Assembly: GCA_919902665.1 (NCBI GenBank)
Contig: CAKKRK010000195.1
Span: forward strand, 1-59,881
From: Nitrospiraceae bacterium
Lineage (GTDB): Bacteria; Nitrospirota; Nitrospiria; Nitrospirales; Nitrospiraceae
Direction: 5' to 3'
DNA: 59,881 nucleotides
The translations under genes were made by a program, and so were the position numbers. This document shows, piece by piece, positions 8,998-18,715 of this stretch; position 1 is the stretch's first letter; the number at the start of each line of letters is the position of its first letter. A model generated the notes under the pieces. That model had not been told where the DNA came from, searched no databases, and saw only the letters and a list, made by a program, of their open reading frames with translations.

Positions 8998-9009
8998 AGG
9001 AACGTTCCT
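8998..9009. promoter_or_regulatory. Perfect palindrome AGGAACGTTCCT upstream of the kinase gene
   Basis: AGGAACGTTCCT lies 40 nt before the ATG of the sensor kinase, in the 148-nt gap after secF. Its size and place suit a regulator-binding site, but no regulator can be assigned and a 12-bp palindrome may occur by chance. Confidence 0.25.
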
Positions 9010-9106
9010 GTTGGAGGTCGACGTTCAGAATGCAGCCGACCCACCACGCACCAGCCATAGGACGGGACAGACGGGCGATGCGCGACCCTCTATTCCAGCA
9101 TTCCCC

Positions 9107-10024
9107 TCAGCTGCGTTTCAAGAGGCGACCCGAGGCTCCCGGCCACAAGAGCAAGAGTGGACTGGCCACGAAGACCGAGGAATAGGTGCCGAAAATCACA
9201 CCCCAGAGCAGGGCCAGTGAGAAATCGTGCAGAACTTCTCCTCCTGCCAAAGTCAGGGGAATCAGGACGAGTACGACCGTCAAACTGGTGACGATGGTAC
9301 GGCTCAAGACCTGATTGACGGCGGTGTTGATCGTCGCTTCTTCGCTTTCCCGACGGCGCGATTTTAAATTCTCTCTGATCCGATCGAATACCACCACTGT
9401 GTCGGTTAATGAATATCCAGCCAGCGTCAAGAGTGCCGTCACGATCAGAAGCGTAATTTCTTTGTCCAGGAGATAGAACGCCCCGACCACAGCCAAGACA
9501 TCATGAAACGTCGCCAGCGCGGCCGCAACGCCAAAACGAAGTTCGAATCGTGCCGCAATGTACAGAATAATGCCCACAAATGAGACGACGATCGCGACGA
9601 GCGCATCTTCCTGAAGCTTCTTCCCGATGGTTGGTCCGATCTCAGTGGTGGAATCAACCACGAACTTGTTGTTCGGGAACTCCTTGGAGAAGACTCCCAC
9701 CACACGTTCGGCTATCTTTTCTTCGATCGTCGTGGAGGTCTTCACCCGGATGAGGAGCTTGTTATCCTGTCCGAATTCCTGCAGCTCCGCATCACCCAGG
9801 CCGTTGCTCTGCAGGGCCTTACGGGCCTCATCGATCCGGACCATCTGCTCAAACTTGAGCTGAACAGCTGTCCCACCAGAAAAGTCGATGCCCAGATTGG
9901 CAGAACCTCGCGCAATCTGGACCAGTGCGATGAGCCCGAGCAAGACCATCACGCCAGAAAAGAGAAACGCGAACGTGCGCTTGCCCATGAAGTCAAAGTT
10001 GGTCTTCCCAAGAATCTCTAACAT
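9107..10024 (-). CDS. secF: Protein translocase subunit SecF
   Basis: The start at 10024 is chosen because AAGGGAG stands just upstream; an in-frame ATG 60 nt earlier lacks one. The 305-residue protein has the SecF layout: a first membrane helix, a periplasmic domain (IDFSGGTAVQLKF near residue 45), then five helices with the conserved GYSLTDTVVVFDRIREN motif. With SecD it forms the proton-driven motor that helps SecYEG release exported proteins on the outer face of the membrane. It sits 62 nt downstream of secD in the order yajC-secD-secF. Length is typical. Confidence 0.95.
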   Translation of the reverse strand: MLEILGKTNFDFMGKRTFAFLFSGVMVLLGLIALVQIARGSANLGIDFSGGTAVQLKFEQMVRIDEARKALQSNGLGDAELQEFGQDNKLLIRVKTSTTIEEKIAERVVGVFSKEFPNNKFVVDSTTEIGPTIGKKLQEDALVAIVVSFVGIILYIAARFELRFGVAAALATFHDVLAVVGAFYLLDKEITLLIVTALLTLAGYSLTDTVVVFDRIRENLKSRRRESEEATINTAVNQVLSRTIVTSLTVVLVLIPLTLAGGEVLHDFSLALLWGVIFGTYSSVFVASPLLLLWPGASGRLLKRS

Positions 10025-10086
10025 GCGCACTCCCTTTTGATAACCCTGAGCTTCTCCATGAATAGTCATCGCTGATGGCTTCATGG

Positions 10087-11724
10087 TTAGATGCTCAACG
10101 CCTCGACTTTTCGTCGATGATACAACAGATCAAAAATGACTTTTGTCCCGATCAATGCCGTGAAGAGATTGATGGCAATCCCTAGGCACAGCGTCACGGC
10201 AAATCCCTTGATCGGCCCAGTCCCAAAGAGAAACAGGGCGACTCCGGTGATCAGCGTCGTCACGTGCGAATCGATAATCGTCAAGAGCGCCTTGTCGTAA
10301 CCAGCATCGATGGCAGATCGCGCCGCCTTTCCGCCACGCAGCTCTTCGCGAATTCGCTCAAAAATCAAGACGTTCGAATCGACACCCATTCCAATCGTGA
10401 GCACGATACCGGCGATTCCTGGCAGGGTCAACGTGGCGGTCACGGCGGAGAGGGCCCCCATCAGGCACACCAAATTCAATACCAAGGCAAAGTCCGCGAT
10501 CAGTCCGGACAGACGGTAGTAGACGATCATGAAAATCACCACCATCGTCCCGGCGATGAGCGTAGCCTTGATCCCCTTATCGATAGAATCTTGGCCGAGG
10601 GACGGCCCGACCGTAAGATCCTGCACGATCTTCAGCGGTGCCGGGAGCGCACCGGCCCGGAGAACAATCGCCAAATCATTGGCCTCCTGGGTGGTAAACG
10701 TCCCGGTAATCTGCGCACGTCCCCCTGAAATACGTTCCTGGATAACCGGCGCCGAGTAGATGGTGTTATCCAGGACGACGGCCATACGCTTCTTGACGTT
10801 CTCGCTCGTAATCCGTTCGAATTCCTGCCCCCCCTTGGAGTCAAACGTGATGGACACATAGGCATCGTTGAATTGACCAATGGCAACACGTGCATCGCTC
10901 AGCACGTCACCGGTCAACATGACCCGCTTCTTGACGACATAGGGCATGCGAAACTCGACACCCGTGTCCTTGTCGACCATTCGCTCGAATAAAATCTGGT
11001 CGCTCTCCGGAAGTTTTCCGGCAAACTGCTGAAGCACCTCGGCTTCTTTGTCTTTCGGAACACGCACCGGGAGATCGAGGTGGAGGTCTTCGTCCAACAT
11101 TTTGAACTCGAGCAGCGCCGTCTCCTTAATCAGACCCTTGGCACGTTTCGGATCCTTGACACCGGGCAACTGCACAATAATTTGCTTCAACCCTTGGCGC
11201 TGAACGATCGGCTCCGCGACGCCAAACTGATCGATGCGGTTCCGGATGGTTTCCAGCGCCTGGTTGATAGCGGAATCCTTGATGCGTTTGGTTTCTAGCT
11301 CACGAAGCTCCCACACCAGGCTATTCGTTGACCCCGCCGACTCCTTCTCGACAAACATGGGGAAATCATCAATCAGTTTCTGGGCGGAGGCCTTCGTATC
11401 GGCATTCTGCAGCTGAATCACAATCTGCTCATGTCCGATTCGCTTGACTGAATCGACCGCGAGTTTCTTTTCGGTCATGAGATCCTGCAGCGCGGTGACG
11501 GAACGGTCAACCGCGATCTCCACGGCGCGATCCTCGTCCACCTCCAGAACCATATGGATGCCGCCCTGCAAATCCAGCCCCAAGGTAATCCCTTTGTTCG
11601 GGAGCACTGCCTTCAGCCAGCCCGGCAAGGCTTGATATACCGGCTGATAGGACGGGAGAAAGGCCACCACCGATACCAAGATGACCAGTGTTAATAACCA
11701 GAGCCGCCCACTTACCTTTTTCAT
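10087..11724 (-). CDS. secD: Protein translocase subunit SecD
   Basis: The 545-residue protein matches SecD: helix 1 (about 8-25), the motif LGLDLQGGIHMVLEV, a large periplasmic region (P1 domains, about 60-365), and five C-terminal helices with IAGIVLTIGMGVDSNVLIFERIREE, in which the Asp is the family's proton-pathway residue. With SecF and YajC it supports Sec-dependent protein export using the proton motive force. It lies between yajC (29 nt upstream) and secF (62 nt downstream) on the same strand, the standard operon order. Confidence 0.95.
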   Translation of the reverse strand: MKKVSGRLWLLTLVILVSVVAFLPSYQPVYQALPGWLKAVLPNKGITLGLDLQGGIHMVLEVDEDRAVEIAVDRSVTALQDLMTEKKLAVDSVKRIGHEQIVIQLQNADTKASAQKLIDDFPMFVEKESAGSTNSLVWELRELETKRIKDSAINQALETIRNRIDQFGVAEPIVQRQGLKQIIVQLPGVKDPKRAKGLIKETALLEFKMLDEDLHLDLPVRVPKDKEAEVLQQFAGKLPESDQILFERMVDKDTGVEFRMPYVVKKRVMLTGDVLSDARVAIGQFNDAYVSITFDSKGGQEFERITSENVKKRMAVVLDNTIYSAPVIQERISGGRAQITGTFTTQEANDLAIVLRAGALPAPLKIVQDLTVGPSLGQDSIDKGIKATLIAGTMVVIFMIVYYRLSGLIADFALVLNLVCLMGALSAVTATLTLPGIAGIVLTIGMGVDSNVLIFERIREELRGGKAARSAIDAGYDKALLTIIDSHVTTLITGVALFLFGTGPIKGFAVTLCLGIAINLFTALIGTKVIFDLLYHRRKVEALSI

Positions 11725-11753
11725 GTCGTCCGTGACCCCTTATCCCGTGTGAA

Positions 11754-12128
11754 CTACGCGTCTTTGTCCTTGTCCTTATCTTTGTCCTTGTCTTTATCTT
11801 CTTCTTCGCCACGCACGCGCCCAACATTCTCGCGCTGCATTTTGATCTTGGTATTATCGGCAATCTGCAAGGTCACCGTCTCTTTCCCAATGTTGGTGAT
11901 GGTGCCCCAGATTCCTGACGTCGTGATCACTTTGTCGCCCTTCTTCAAGGCGTCCAACAAGGACTGCTGCTGCTTTTGCTTCTTCTGTTGAGGCCGGATC
12001 AGAAGAAAATAAAAAATAACAAAGATCAAGAGGAACGGGAGCAACGATAACATCCCGCTCGTCCCTCCAGTGACAGATGCCACGCCCCCGCTCGTCCCCT
12101 CAGCCCATGCAATCGATTCCATCAACAT
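11754..12128 (-). CDS. yajC: Preprotein translocase subunit YajC
   Basis: The 124-residue protein starts at ATG 12128; an in-frame TTG one codon upstream is possible. A single helix (MLSLLPFLLIFVIFYFLLI) is followed by RPQQKKQKQQQ and the conserved core LKKGDKVITTSGIWGTI and VTLQIADNTKIKMQ. YajC is an accessory membrane subunit of the SecDF complex. The C-terminus ends in a run of alternating Asp and Lys coded by near-identical hexamers (11761-11803), longer than in most family members. It is encoded 18 nt after tgt and 29 nt before secD, so it is almost surely co-transcribed with both. Confidence 0.93.
   Translation of the reverse strand: MLMESIAWAEGTSGGVASVTGGTSGMLSLLPFLLIFVIFYFLLIRPQQKKQKQQQSLLDALKKGDKVITTSGIWGTITNIGKETVTLQIADNTKIKMQRENVGRVRGEEEDKDKDKDKDKDKDA
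11761..11803. repeat. Hexanucleotide-type tandem repeat in the 3' end of yajC
   Basis: The plus strand reads repeated TCTTTG/TCCTTG/TCCTTA units, coding on the minus strand for about seven Asp-Lys pairs. Units are 6 nt, so changes in copy number would keep the frame and only change tail length. Confidence 0.6.
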
Positions 12129-12146
12129 CAAGCCAATCCCCTTCTT

Positions 12147-13325
<1,179 letters not shown>

Positions 13326-13342
13326 CTACGAGGTCTGACCTG

Positions 13343-15067
13343 CTACATGTGCTCCGGCGCTGAGATGCCGAGCACATTGAGTCCATTCCGAAGAACCTGC
13401 TGGACCGCCCCCATCAAAACCAGTCGCGCCGCCGTCCGTTTGACTGTGAGCACTTCAGTAGAGGCCGACTCCTTGTTCTCCTGATCAAGTTCGGGAGGCA
13501 ACACACGGTGTTTGTTATAAAACGTATGGAGAAGCGCCGCCAATTGTTGAAGGTAGTACGTCACACGGTGCGGCTCAAAAGCCAGAGCACTCGCCTGGAT
13601 GACTTCAGGGTAAGAGGACAGCTTCTTGATCAACCCTAATTCATCGGGATCCATTAACACTGTCAGATCCGCCGCCTCCGCAGATGGCCGGGTAACCCCT
13701 CGGGCAGCTGCGACACGCCACAGGCTGCAAATCCTCGCGTGGGCATATTGAACGTAGTACACCGGGTTGTCGGCGGACCGTTGCTTCGCCAACTCCAGAT
13801 CGAACTCCAAATGCGTATTGGAGTCGCGCATGAGAAAATAGAAATTCGCAGCGTCCGCTCCGACCTCATCCAGGACTTCCCGCATCGTGATGAATTCCCC
13901 GGTCCGCTTGGACATCTTCACTTCGACTCCATCTCGCAGCAGCTTCACCAACTGGACCAGCACGACATGGAGACGATCTTTGGGATGTCCATAGGCCTGC
14001 ATGACGGCTTGCATGCGCGGGATATACCCATGGTGGTCGGCACCGAAGACATCGACCAGCAGATCGTAGCCACGCCTCAGCTTGTCATGATGGTAGGCGA
14101 TATCAGAGGCCAAGTACGTATACTCACCGTCCTGCTTCTTGACGACACGGTCTTTTTCGTCACCATACGTGGATGCCCGAAACCACCAGGCACCATCCTC
14201 TTGGAATAGGAGGTCGCGGGTTTTCAATTCTTCCAGAGCCAATTCGATAGCTTTGGACTCTAGAAGCGACGTTTCGCTGAACCAGGATTGGATCTCGATT
14301 CCAAAGGACCTAAGATCGTCACGGATGAGTCCCAGCAGTTTCTGATAGGCAAGGGATCGGCAGCGAGCTTCAAGGTCAGCAGGAGTCAGTTCACCTGCGA
14401 CTCGGTCGAGTTCCTCCTTGAGCTGCTGTGCCAGCGATGTGATGTAGGAACCATGATAACCATCCTCAGGAAACGCGATAGTCTGCCCTGACAACTCCTG
14501 GTAACGGGCATACACGGACGCGCCCAACAATTTCATCTGGCGACCTGCGTCGTTGATATAGTACTCGCCCACGACATCGTATCCGATCGCATCCAGCAAT
14601 CGAACGACCGCCTGCCCGACCGCCGCCCCCCTGCCATGGCCAACATGCAACGGCCCGGTCGGATTAGCGCTCACATACTCAACCAACACTCGACGGCCGG
14701 CCCCGACAGCTGTCCGGCCATAACGAGCCCCCTGCAACTCAACTTCACGAAGAACCTCCTGCCAGAGAGCCGGTTTAACCGTCAAATTCAAAAAACCGGG
14801 ACGAACAATTTCAACACGATCAAACAGCTGCTCTCGCTGAGGAATATTTTCTAGGATGATCTGGGCAATATCATGAGGTGCCTTGTGCTCAGAGGAGGCT
14901 AATGACATGGCGACCGTGGAAGCGAGATCGCCCCATTCTGGCCGTTTGGGCGCATCAAGACTCAGCGTGGGCCAAGCCGCCGTCTTCAATTGCCCCTTTT
15001 GCCTCGCGCCATTGAGGGCGCCAAGTAGGGCCGTTGTGACCCGCTCTTGCACAAATCCTTGAGACAC
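13343..15067 (-). CDS. argS: Arginyl-tRNA synthetase
   Basis: The 574-residue class I synthetase charges tRNA-Arg with arginine. The N-terminal additional domain is followed by the HIGH-type motif HVGH at 141-144 (NPTGPLHVGHGRGAAVG) and the KMSKR signature (VEVKMSKRTGEF), then an anticodon-binding DALR domain at the C-terminus (ALAFEPHRVTYYLQQLAALLHTF). Length is normal. The start is a GTG. It is the first gene of the argS-tgt-yajC-secD-secF run; no strong promoter is visible in the 80 nt upstream. Confidence 0.97.
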   Translation of the reverse strand: MSQGFVQERVTTALLGALNGARQKGQLKTAAWPTLSLDAPKRPEWGDLASTVAMSLASSEHKAPHDIAQIILENIPQREQLFDRVEIVRPGFLNLTVKPALWQEVLREVELQGARYGRTAVGAGRRVLVEYVSANPTGPLHVGHGRGAAVGQAVVRLLDAIGYDVVGEYYINDAGRQMKLLGASVYARYQELSGQTIAFPEDGYHGSYITSLAQQLKEELDRVAGELTPADLEARCRSLAYQKLLGLIRDDLRSFGIEIQSWFSETSLLESKAIELALEELKTRDLLFQEDGAWWFRASTYGDEKDRVVKKQDGEYTYLASDIAYHHDKLRRGYDLLVDVFGADHHGYIPRMQAVMQAYGHPKDRLHVVLVQLVKLLRDGVEVKMSKRTGEFITMREVLDEVGADAANFYFLMRDSNTHLEFDLELAKQRSADNPVYYVQYAHARICSLWRVAAARGVTRPSAEAADLTVLMDPDELGLIKKLSSYPEVIQASALAFEPHRVTYYLQQLAALLHTFYNKHRVLPPELDQENKESASTEVLTVKRTAARLVLMGAVQQVLRNGLNVLGISAPEHM

Positions 15068-15147
15068 AATAATTTCTCTAAGTCCTTACCAAAAAAGGAA
15101 ATTAGCTCGTTAATCTATCATATGGAATTGGGCAGAGACAAGGCGGT

Positions 15148-16164
15148 TCACGTGGAATAACGAGGGTTTGCACTACTCGCCATCCGTATCGCAAGTCCCG
15201 ATGCTATCAGAATCTTTTCGATCGGCACTTGAAGACAGGGCTTCCCCTCACACATTTTAACGGTAGCCCACGAGTCACAGATACAGGGAGAACCTCGAAG
15301 GATTGTCACATGATGACCCTGAGGTGCCCAGCGATGGTAGTCCGTAGGACCGAATAGAGCGATGGTCGGCACACCCAACAAAGCAGACAAGTGAGTCACA
15401 CCTGAATCATGGCCGATATACAAGGCCACTTGCGCAAACACTCCTGCCAGCTGCGACAGAGCAAGGTCTCTGAGCACAAGAGTTGGCCGACTCACAAAGT
15501 GCAGTGCCTGCCCTACGGCATCCAGATCAGCCGGTCCCTCCAAGATGAGGGGATACATCCCCTCCTGCCACAACCGTTCAATCAGCGAGGCCATTCTTCT
15601 GGGCTCAAGTCGCTTATGAACGCTTCCACTCCCCGGATGCACAACAACCAGCGATTGCTCCTGGGAAATCCTCAGCGCGTCAAGAATGTCCTTCCCCCGC
15701 TCCAAGAGATGCGGGGGAACCTGTACCGTGCTCTCCGATACACTATCTCTGGTCGGTTCACTCAGCGTCTCAAGAAAACGGTTGCTCTGATGCCTTGCAC
15801 GCAATCCCTTTGAAAATGGTGACTGAATCTGAACGTTCGCGACACCAAATTCCTGGAAGAAAGAACCAAGCACGCCTTCTTTATCTTCCATCCAAACCAC
15901 AGCTCGATCACAGCGATTCACGCAGGAATATAACTCCTTGGAAATAGATGAAGCCCCTGAAAAGAGCCCTAGACATGCGTGCCCTTCTAAGGGGAGCCAA
16001 TCGCTAATCACTCCACATTCCAATAGGAGCCGGCTCACGGCGGCAGCAGCTATGAGCACAACCTCATGCTGGGGAAAATTCAGACTCAGACGCCTTATTG
16101 CTGGGACAGCCAGCAGGACATCCCCAAGTGCACCCGGATGAATAATAAGGAGGGTACGTTTCAC
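15148..16164 (-). CDS. Glycosyltransferase family 9 (heptosyltransferase-like)
   Basis: The 338-residue protein has the two-lobed GT-B fold of family 9, which includes the ADP-heptose:LPS heptosyltransferases. The N-terminal motif is LLIIHPGALGDVLLAVPAIRRL; the sugar-nucleotide lobe has VVVHPGSGSVHKRLEPRRMASL and the signature YIGHDSGVTHLSALLGVPTIALFGPTDYHRWAP. It probably adds a heptose or related sugar to lipopolysaccharide core at the inner face of the cytoplasmic membrane; the acceptor cannot be read. The start is GTG, 17 nt after mobA. It ends with CICDSWATVKMCEGKPC, a Cys-rich segment near the C-terminus seen in several GT9 proteins. Confidence 0.85.
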   Translation of the reverse strand: MKRTLLIIHPGALGDVLLAVPAIRRLSLNFPQHEVVLIAAAAVSRLLLECGVISDWLPLEGHACLGLFSGASSISKELYSCVNRCDRAVVWMEDKEGVLGSFFQEFGVANVQIQSPFSKGLRARHQSNRFLETLSEPTRDSVSESTVQVPPHLLERGKDILDALRISQEQSLVVVHPGSGSVHKRLEPRRMASLIERLWQEGMYPLILEGPADLDAVGQALHFVSRPTLVLRDLALSQLAGVFAQVALYIGHDSGVTHLSALLGVPTIALFGPTDYHRWAPQGHHVTILRGSPCICDSWATVKMCEGKPCLQVPIEKILIASGLAIRMASSANPRYST

Positions 16165-16180
16165 CTGTCAGGCCTACACA

Positions 16181-16798
16181 CTACGACCCAATCTCAGTAC
16201 CAGGATCACACACTGATCGAGCCTGTTCCACATCCGACGGCCTATTGATGTTGAACATGGAGCGCCCATCAGGATCAATCTGCCTGATCTCCACTTCGGG
16301 AACCATACAGACGCGAAGGGCAGGATGACTCACCATACTGTGAATCTTCCTATTATGGAGGGTCATCATTTCCTCAATAACTGGAAGGCAGTTTCGGCCA
16401 TAGACCGCATGGGTTGGCTGAAGACGAGTCGCCCACCGACTGATGACAATATCAGCTGAATCCTTCAGTTGAACCATATGCCGTATGACATGTGGGCTGA
16501 GAAATGGCATATCACAGGCCACGACGAAGATATGTTGGGTCTTGGCCAGTCGAAGCCCCGTGTACAATCCACCAAGGCTCCCACTGTCTGGAATGAGATC
16601 ACGGACCACCGGCACTTCCGCTTGTAGGGGCGGACTATCTTGAGCGATGACGACACATACTGCCTCAAACAATTCACGGAGAACCGTCAAGCTCCGATCA
16701 AAGAGAGTCTCCTGACCGACAAGGATGAATCGCTTGTCTTCTCCCATCCTCCTACTTTTCCCGCCAGCCAGTAGAACACCTGTCACGTCAGTGATCAT
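16181..16798 (-). CDS. mobA: Molybdenum cofactor guanylyltransferase
   Basis: The 205-residue protein has the MobA nucleotide-binding signature GVLLAGGKSRRMGEDKRF at the N-terminus and the metal-binding VACDMPFLSP near residue 95. MobA attaches GMP to molybdopterin, making the guanine dinucleotide cofactor used by DMSO-reductase-family enzymes. Nitrite oxidoreductase of Nitrospira belongs to that family, so the gene has an obvious client, though none is encoded in this window. It lies just after the terminator of the cytochrome operon and 17 nt upstream of the GT9 gene. Confidence 0.9.
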   Translation of the reverse strand: MITDVTGVLLAGGKSRRMGEDKRFILVGQETLFDRSLTVLRELFEAVCVVIAQDSPPLQAEVPVVRDLIPDSGSLGGLYTGLRLAKTQHIFVVACDMPFLSPHVIRHMVQLKDSADIVISRWATRLQPTHAVYGRNCLPVIEEMMTLHNRKIHSMVSHPALRVCMVPEVEIRQIDPDGRSMFNINRPSDVEQARSVCDPGTEIGS

Positions 16799-16815
16799 AA
16801 GAACGCAACCTGTCT

Positions 16816-16849
16816 AAAAAAAAGAGGGGGTAGGTTTCCCCACCCCCTC
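16816..16849 (-). terminator. Intrinsic terminator of the oxidase/cytochrome operon
   Basis: On the minus strand the stem GAGGGGGT/ACCCCCTC (16842-16849 with 16824-16831, 10-nt loop) is followed by eight U (A run 16816-16823). It lies 38 nt beyond the stop of the last cytochrome gene and just before mobA. Confidence 0.8.
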
Positions 16850-16887
16850 CATCCTCTTGCTGCACTGAAGCGTGTCGTTATGAAACG

Positions 16888-18660
16888 CTACAGCGTCTTC
16901 CCTTTTTTCCTGTTTGCGCGACGGGTCAGAACCCAACCCTCCAGCAGCACCACTCCGACAGCGATAACAACTGGATAGATGTACGTTTCCTGAGGAACCG
17001 GTGGATTCATAAAGGTGTAGTAAAATGCGGACACAGCCATCTTTCGTCCTGCATCTCCATTATGACCGTCCCAGGCAAAGAAGACGGTAGGAATATACTG
17101 TCCAACCTCAAAAAAGGTGTCTTCGTCATAATCCTGGTCCTTCTTATTTCCTACAGGCCGCTGAATCATGACATACCAACGACCATTCTTCCATTCGCTC
17201 TTTACGAGCTTCATGGCCTCTTCGTAATTATCGCGCTCTTCAAAATCCTTATCCCAGCCTGTACCTTTAAAAGCACGAAGGGAGCCGTCAGCTTCCCACT
17301 TCACGATATCCATGGGGTATTGGTCGTTCGTCCCAAAGAGATAGCGAGGCTTAATTGGAGCCGGTAATTCTTTCCACTTCACCGCCGTCTCAATGGCAAT
17401 TGCGTCGTTGTAGACCGCGTAATTGTTTTGTTTCATCGCGATGGACCCCTCCTCGCCGGTCTTGGGGTCCTGCTCTTTCACATCGATATTGACCTGGGTT
17501 GGAGCCCAAGGGAGCTTCCCTTCGGCGACACTCTTCGTTCGATCATCCCACTCAAGGAGATAGACAATATATTTGTCATTGTAGAGCGACCGAACCCAGA
17601 TATCATCGATTCGATTAACAAAGTTCCTTGGCTTATGGGTGATCTGTCCCCCCATCGCCACAAGTCGTTTTGGAGCCTTTTGCCAGGCCTCATGTTCGAT
17701 CTCAGCCGGGATTTCCCCCTCGACGAGATCTGAAGGGATGACGAAGTTGATTTTAGGCTTATCGGTTAATGGATCAATGGGCAGTGGATTACCCAGTGGA
17801 TCCCTTTCACACAGCGAACTGACAAAGTTGGCGATATCCCACCGTTCATCGACGGTCGTGTTATCTGCAAACGATGGCATCGGTGTGCCATTTACACCTG
17901 TAGAAAAAGTACGGAAGATGTTCGCAACATTGTACGGATCTTGACGACTCCCCCTGAAGTTCCAGCACTTATGCCAATTGGCTGGTTGGATCGAGAAACC
18001 CCAGTCATCTTTTAAATTGAAGGCGTTTCCATCCCCACGCCCTTCCATTCCATGACATTCCACACACTTTTTCTCTACGATCAACTCGGCACCCCGCTTC
18101 TTACTTTCGTCAGTGGCGGGTTTAGGCTTAAGTTCAGCTAGTTGTAAAATGGTCTGTGTTTCTGACTGCTTATCGGTAAACTTTCGGTCCTTGACGAGTT
18201 CGGTCGTAACAAAAGAGAGGACTTGTAGGCGCTGTTCCTCGCTCAAAATACCTTCCCAAGGTGGCATGGCAGAACCAGGCAATCCATGCGTAACCGTTTC
18301 AAACAGATCATTTTGCCCAGCTATAGGCTTCTTAGCATCGAAGAGTGGGAGTTCGCCGCTTGCCGTATGGCGAATTTTGAATGTGCCTTGATTGAAATTC
18401 CGCGGGCGTGGCCAAAGCCGGTCGGCTCCAGGTCCATCACCGGCTCCATCTACTCCGTGACACCACACGCACTTGGTGAAATAGACTCGCTTCCCTGCTT
18501 CAATCATTTCCGCTGATGGCGCAGGCGAAAGATCGCCTTTTTTAAAGCCCTCGGGAAGCCCTTGAGCAGAAACTGACGAATACCCTGCACTCGATACTAG
18601 AACTACTCCGAAGGCAGCAGCCGCGATAATCCCGGCCTTCTGAGTTATACTGTCCATCAT
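16888..18660 (-). CDS. Diheme cytochrome c fused to an ethylbenzene-dehydrogenase-gamma-like haem domain
   Basis: Start 18660 is chosen for its Shine-Dalgarno GAGG; two in-frame ATGs lie just upstream. The 590-residue protein has a signal or anchor segment (about 9-33), two cytochrome c domains (CVWCH 64-68, with Met in GSAMPPW near 132; CVECH 199-203, with a later PMPSF), then a long beta-rich domain (about 300-550) resembling the haem-b-binding gamma subunit of ethylbenzene dehydrogenase and the proposed NxrC of Nitrospira, and one membrane helix (about 565-583) with a basic tail. It should face the periplasm and carry electrons. It ends the bd-like oxidase 1 operon, so passing electrons from nitrite oxidoreductase to that oxidase is a reasonable inference. 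Confidence 0.8.
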   Translation of the reverse strand: MMDSITQKAGIIAAAAFGVVLVSSAGYSSVSAQGLPEGFKKGDLSPAPSAEMIEAGKRVYFTKCVWCHGVDGAGDGPGADRLWPRPRNFNQGTFKIRHTASGELPLFDAKKPIAGQNDLFETVTHGLPGSAMPPWEGILSEEQRLQVLSFVTTELVKDRKFTDKQSETQTILQLAELKPKPATDESKKRGAELIVEKKCVECHGMEGRGDGNAFNLKDDWGFSIQPANWHKCWNFRGSRQDPYNVANIFRTFSTGVNGTPMPSFADNTTVDERWDIANFVSSLCERDPLGNPLPIDPLTDKPKINFVIPSDLVEGEIPAEIEHEAWQKAPKRLVAMGGQITHKPRNFVNRIDDIWVRSLYNDKYIVYLLEWDDRTKSVAEGKLPWAPTQVNIDVKEQDPKTGEEGSIAMKQNNYAVYNDAIAIETAVKWKELPAPIKPRYLFGTNDQYPMDIVKWEADGSLRAFKGTGWDKDFEERDNYEEAMKLVKSEWKNGRWYVMIQRPVGNKKDQDYDEDTFFEVGQYIPTVFFAWDGHNGDAGRKMAVSAFYYTFMNPPVPQETYIYPVVIAVGVVLLEGWVLTRRANRKKGKTL

Positions 18661-18715
18661 GTTTGGCCTCATAATCTTCATTATGTCTGGTTTGGCATTC
18701 TAAGGAATATGGCGA

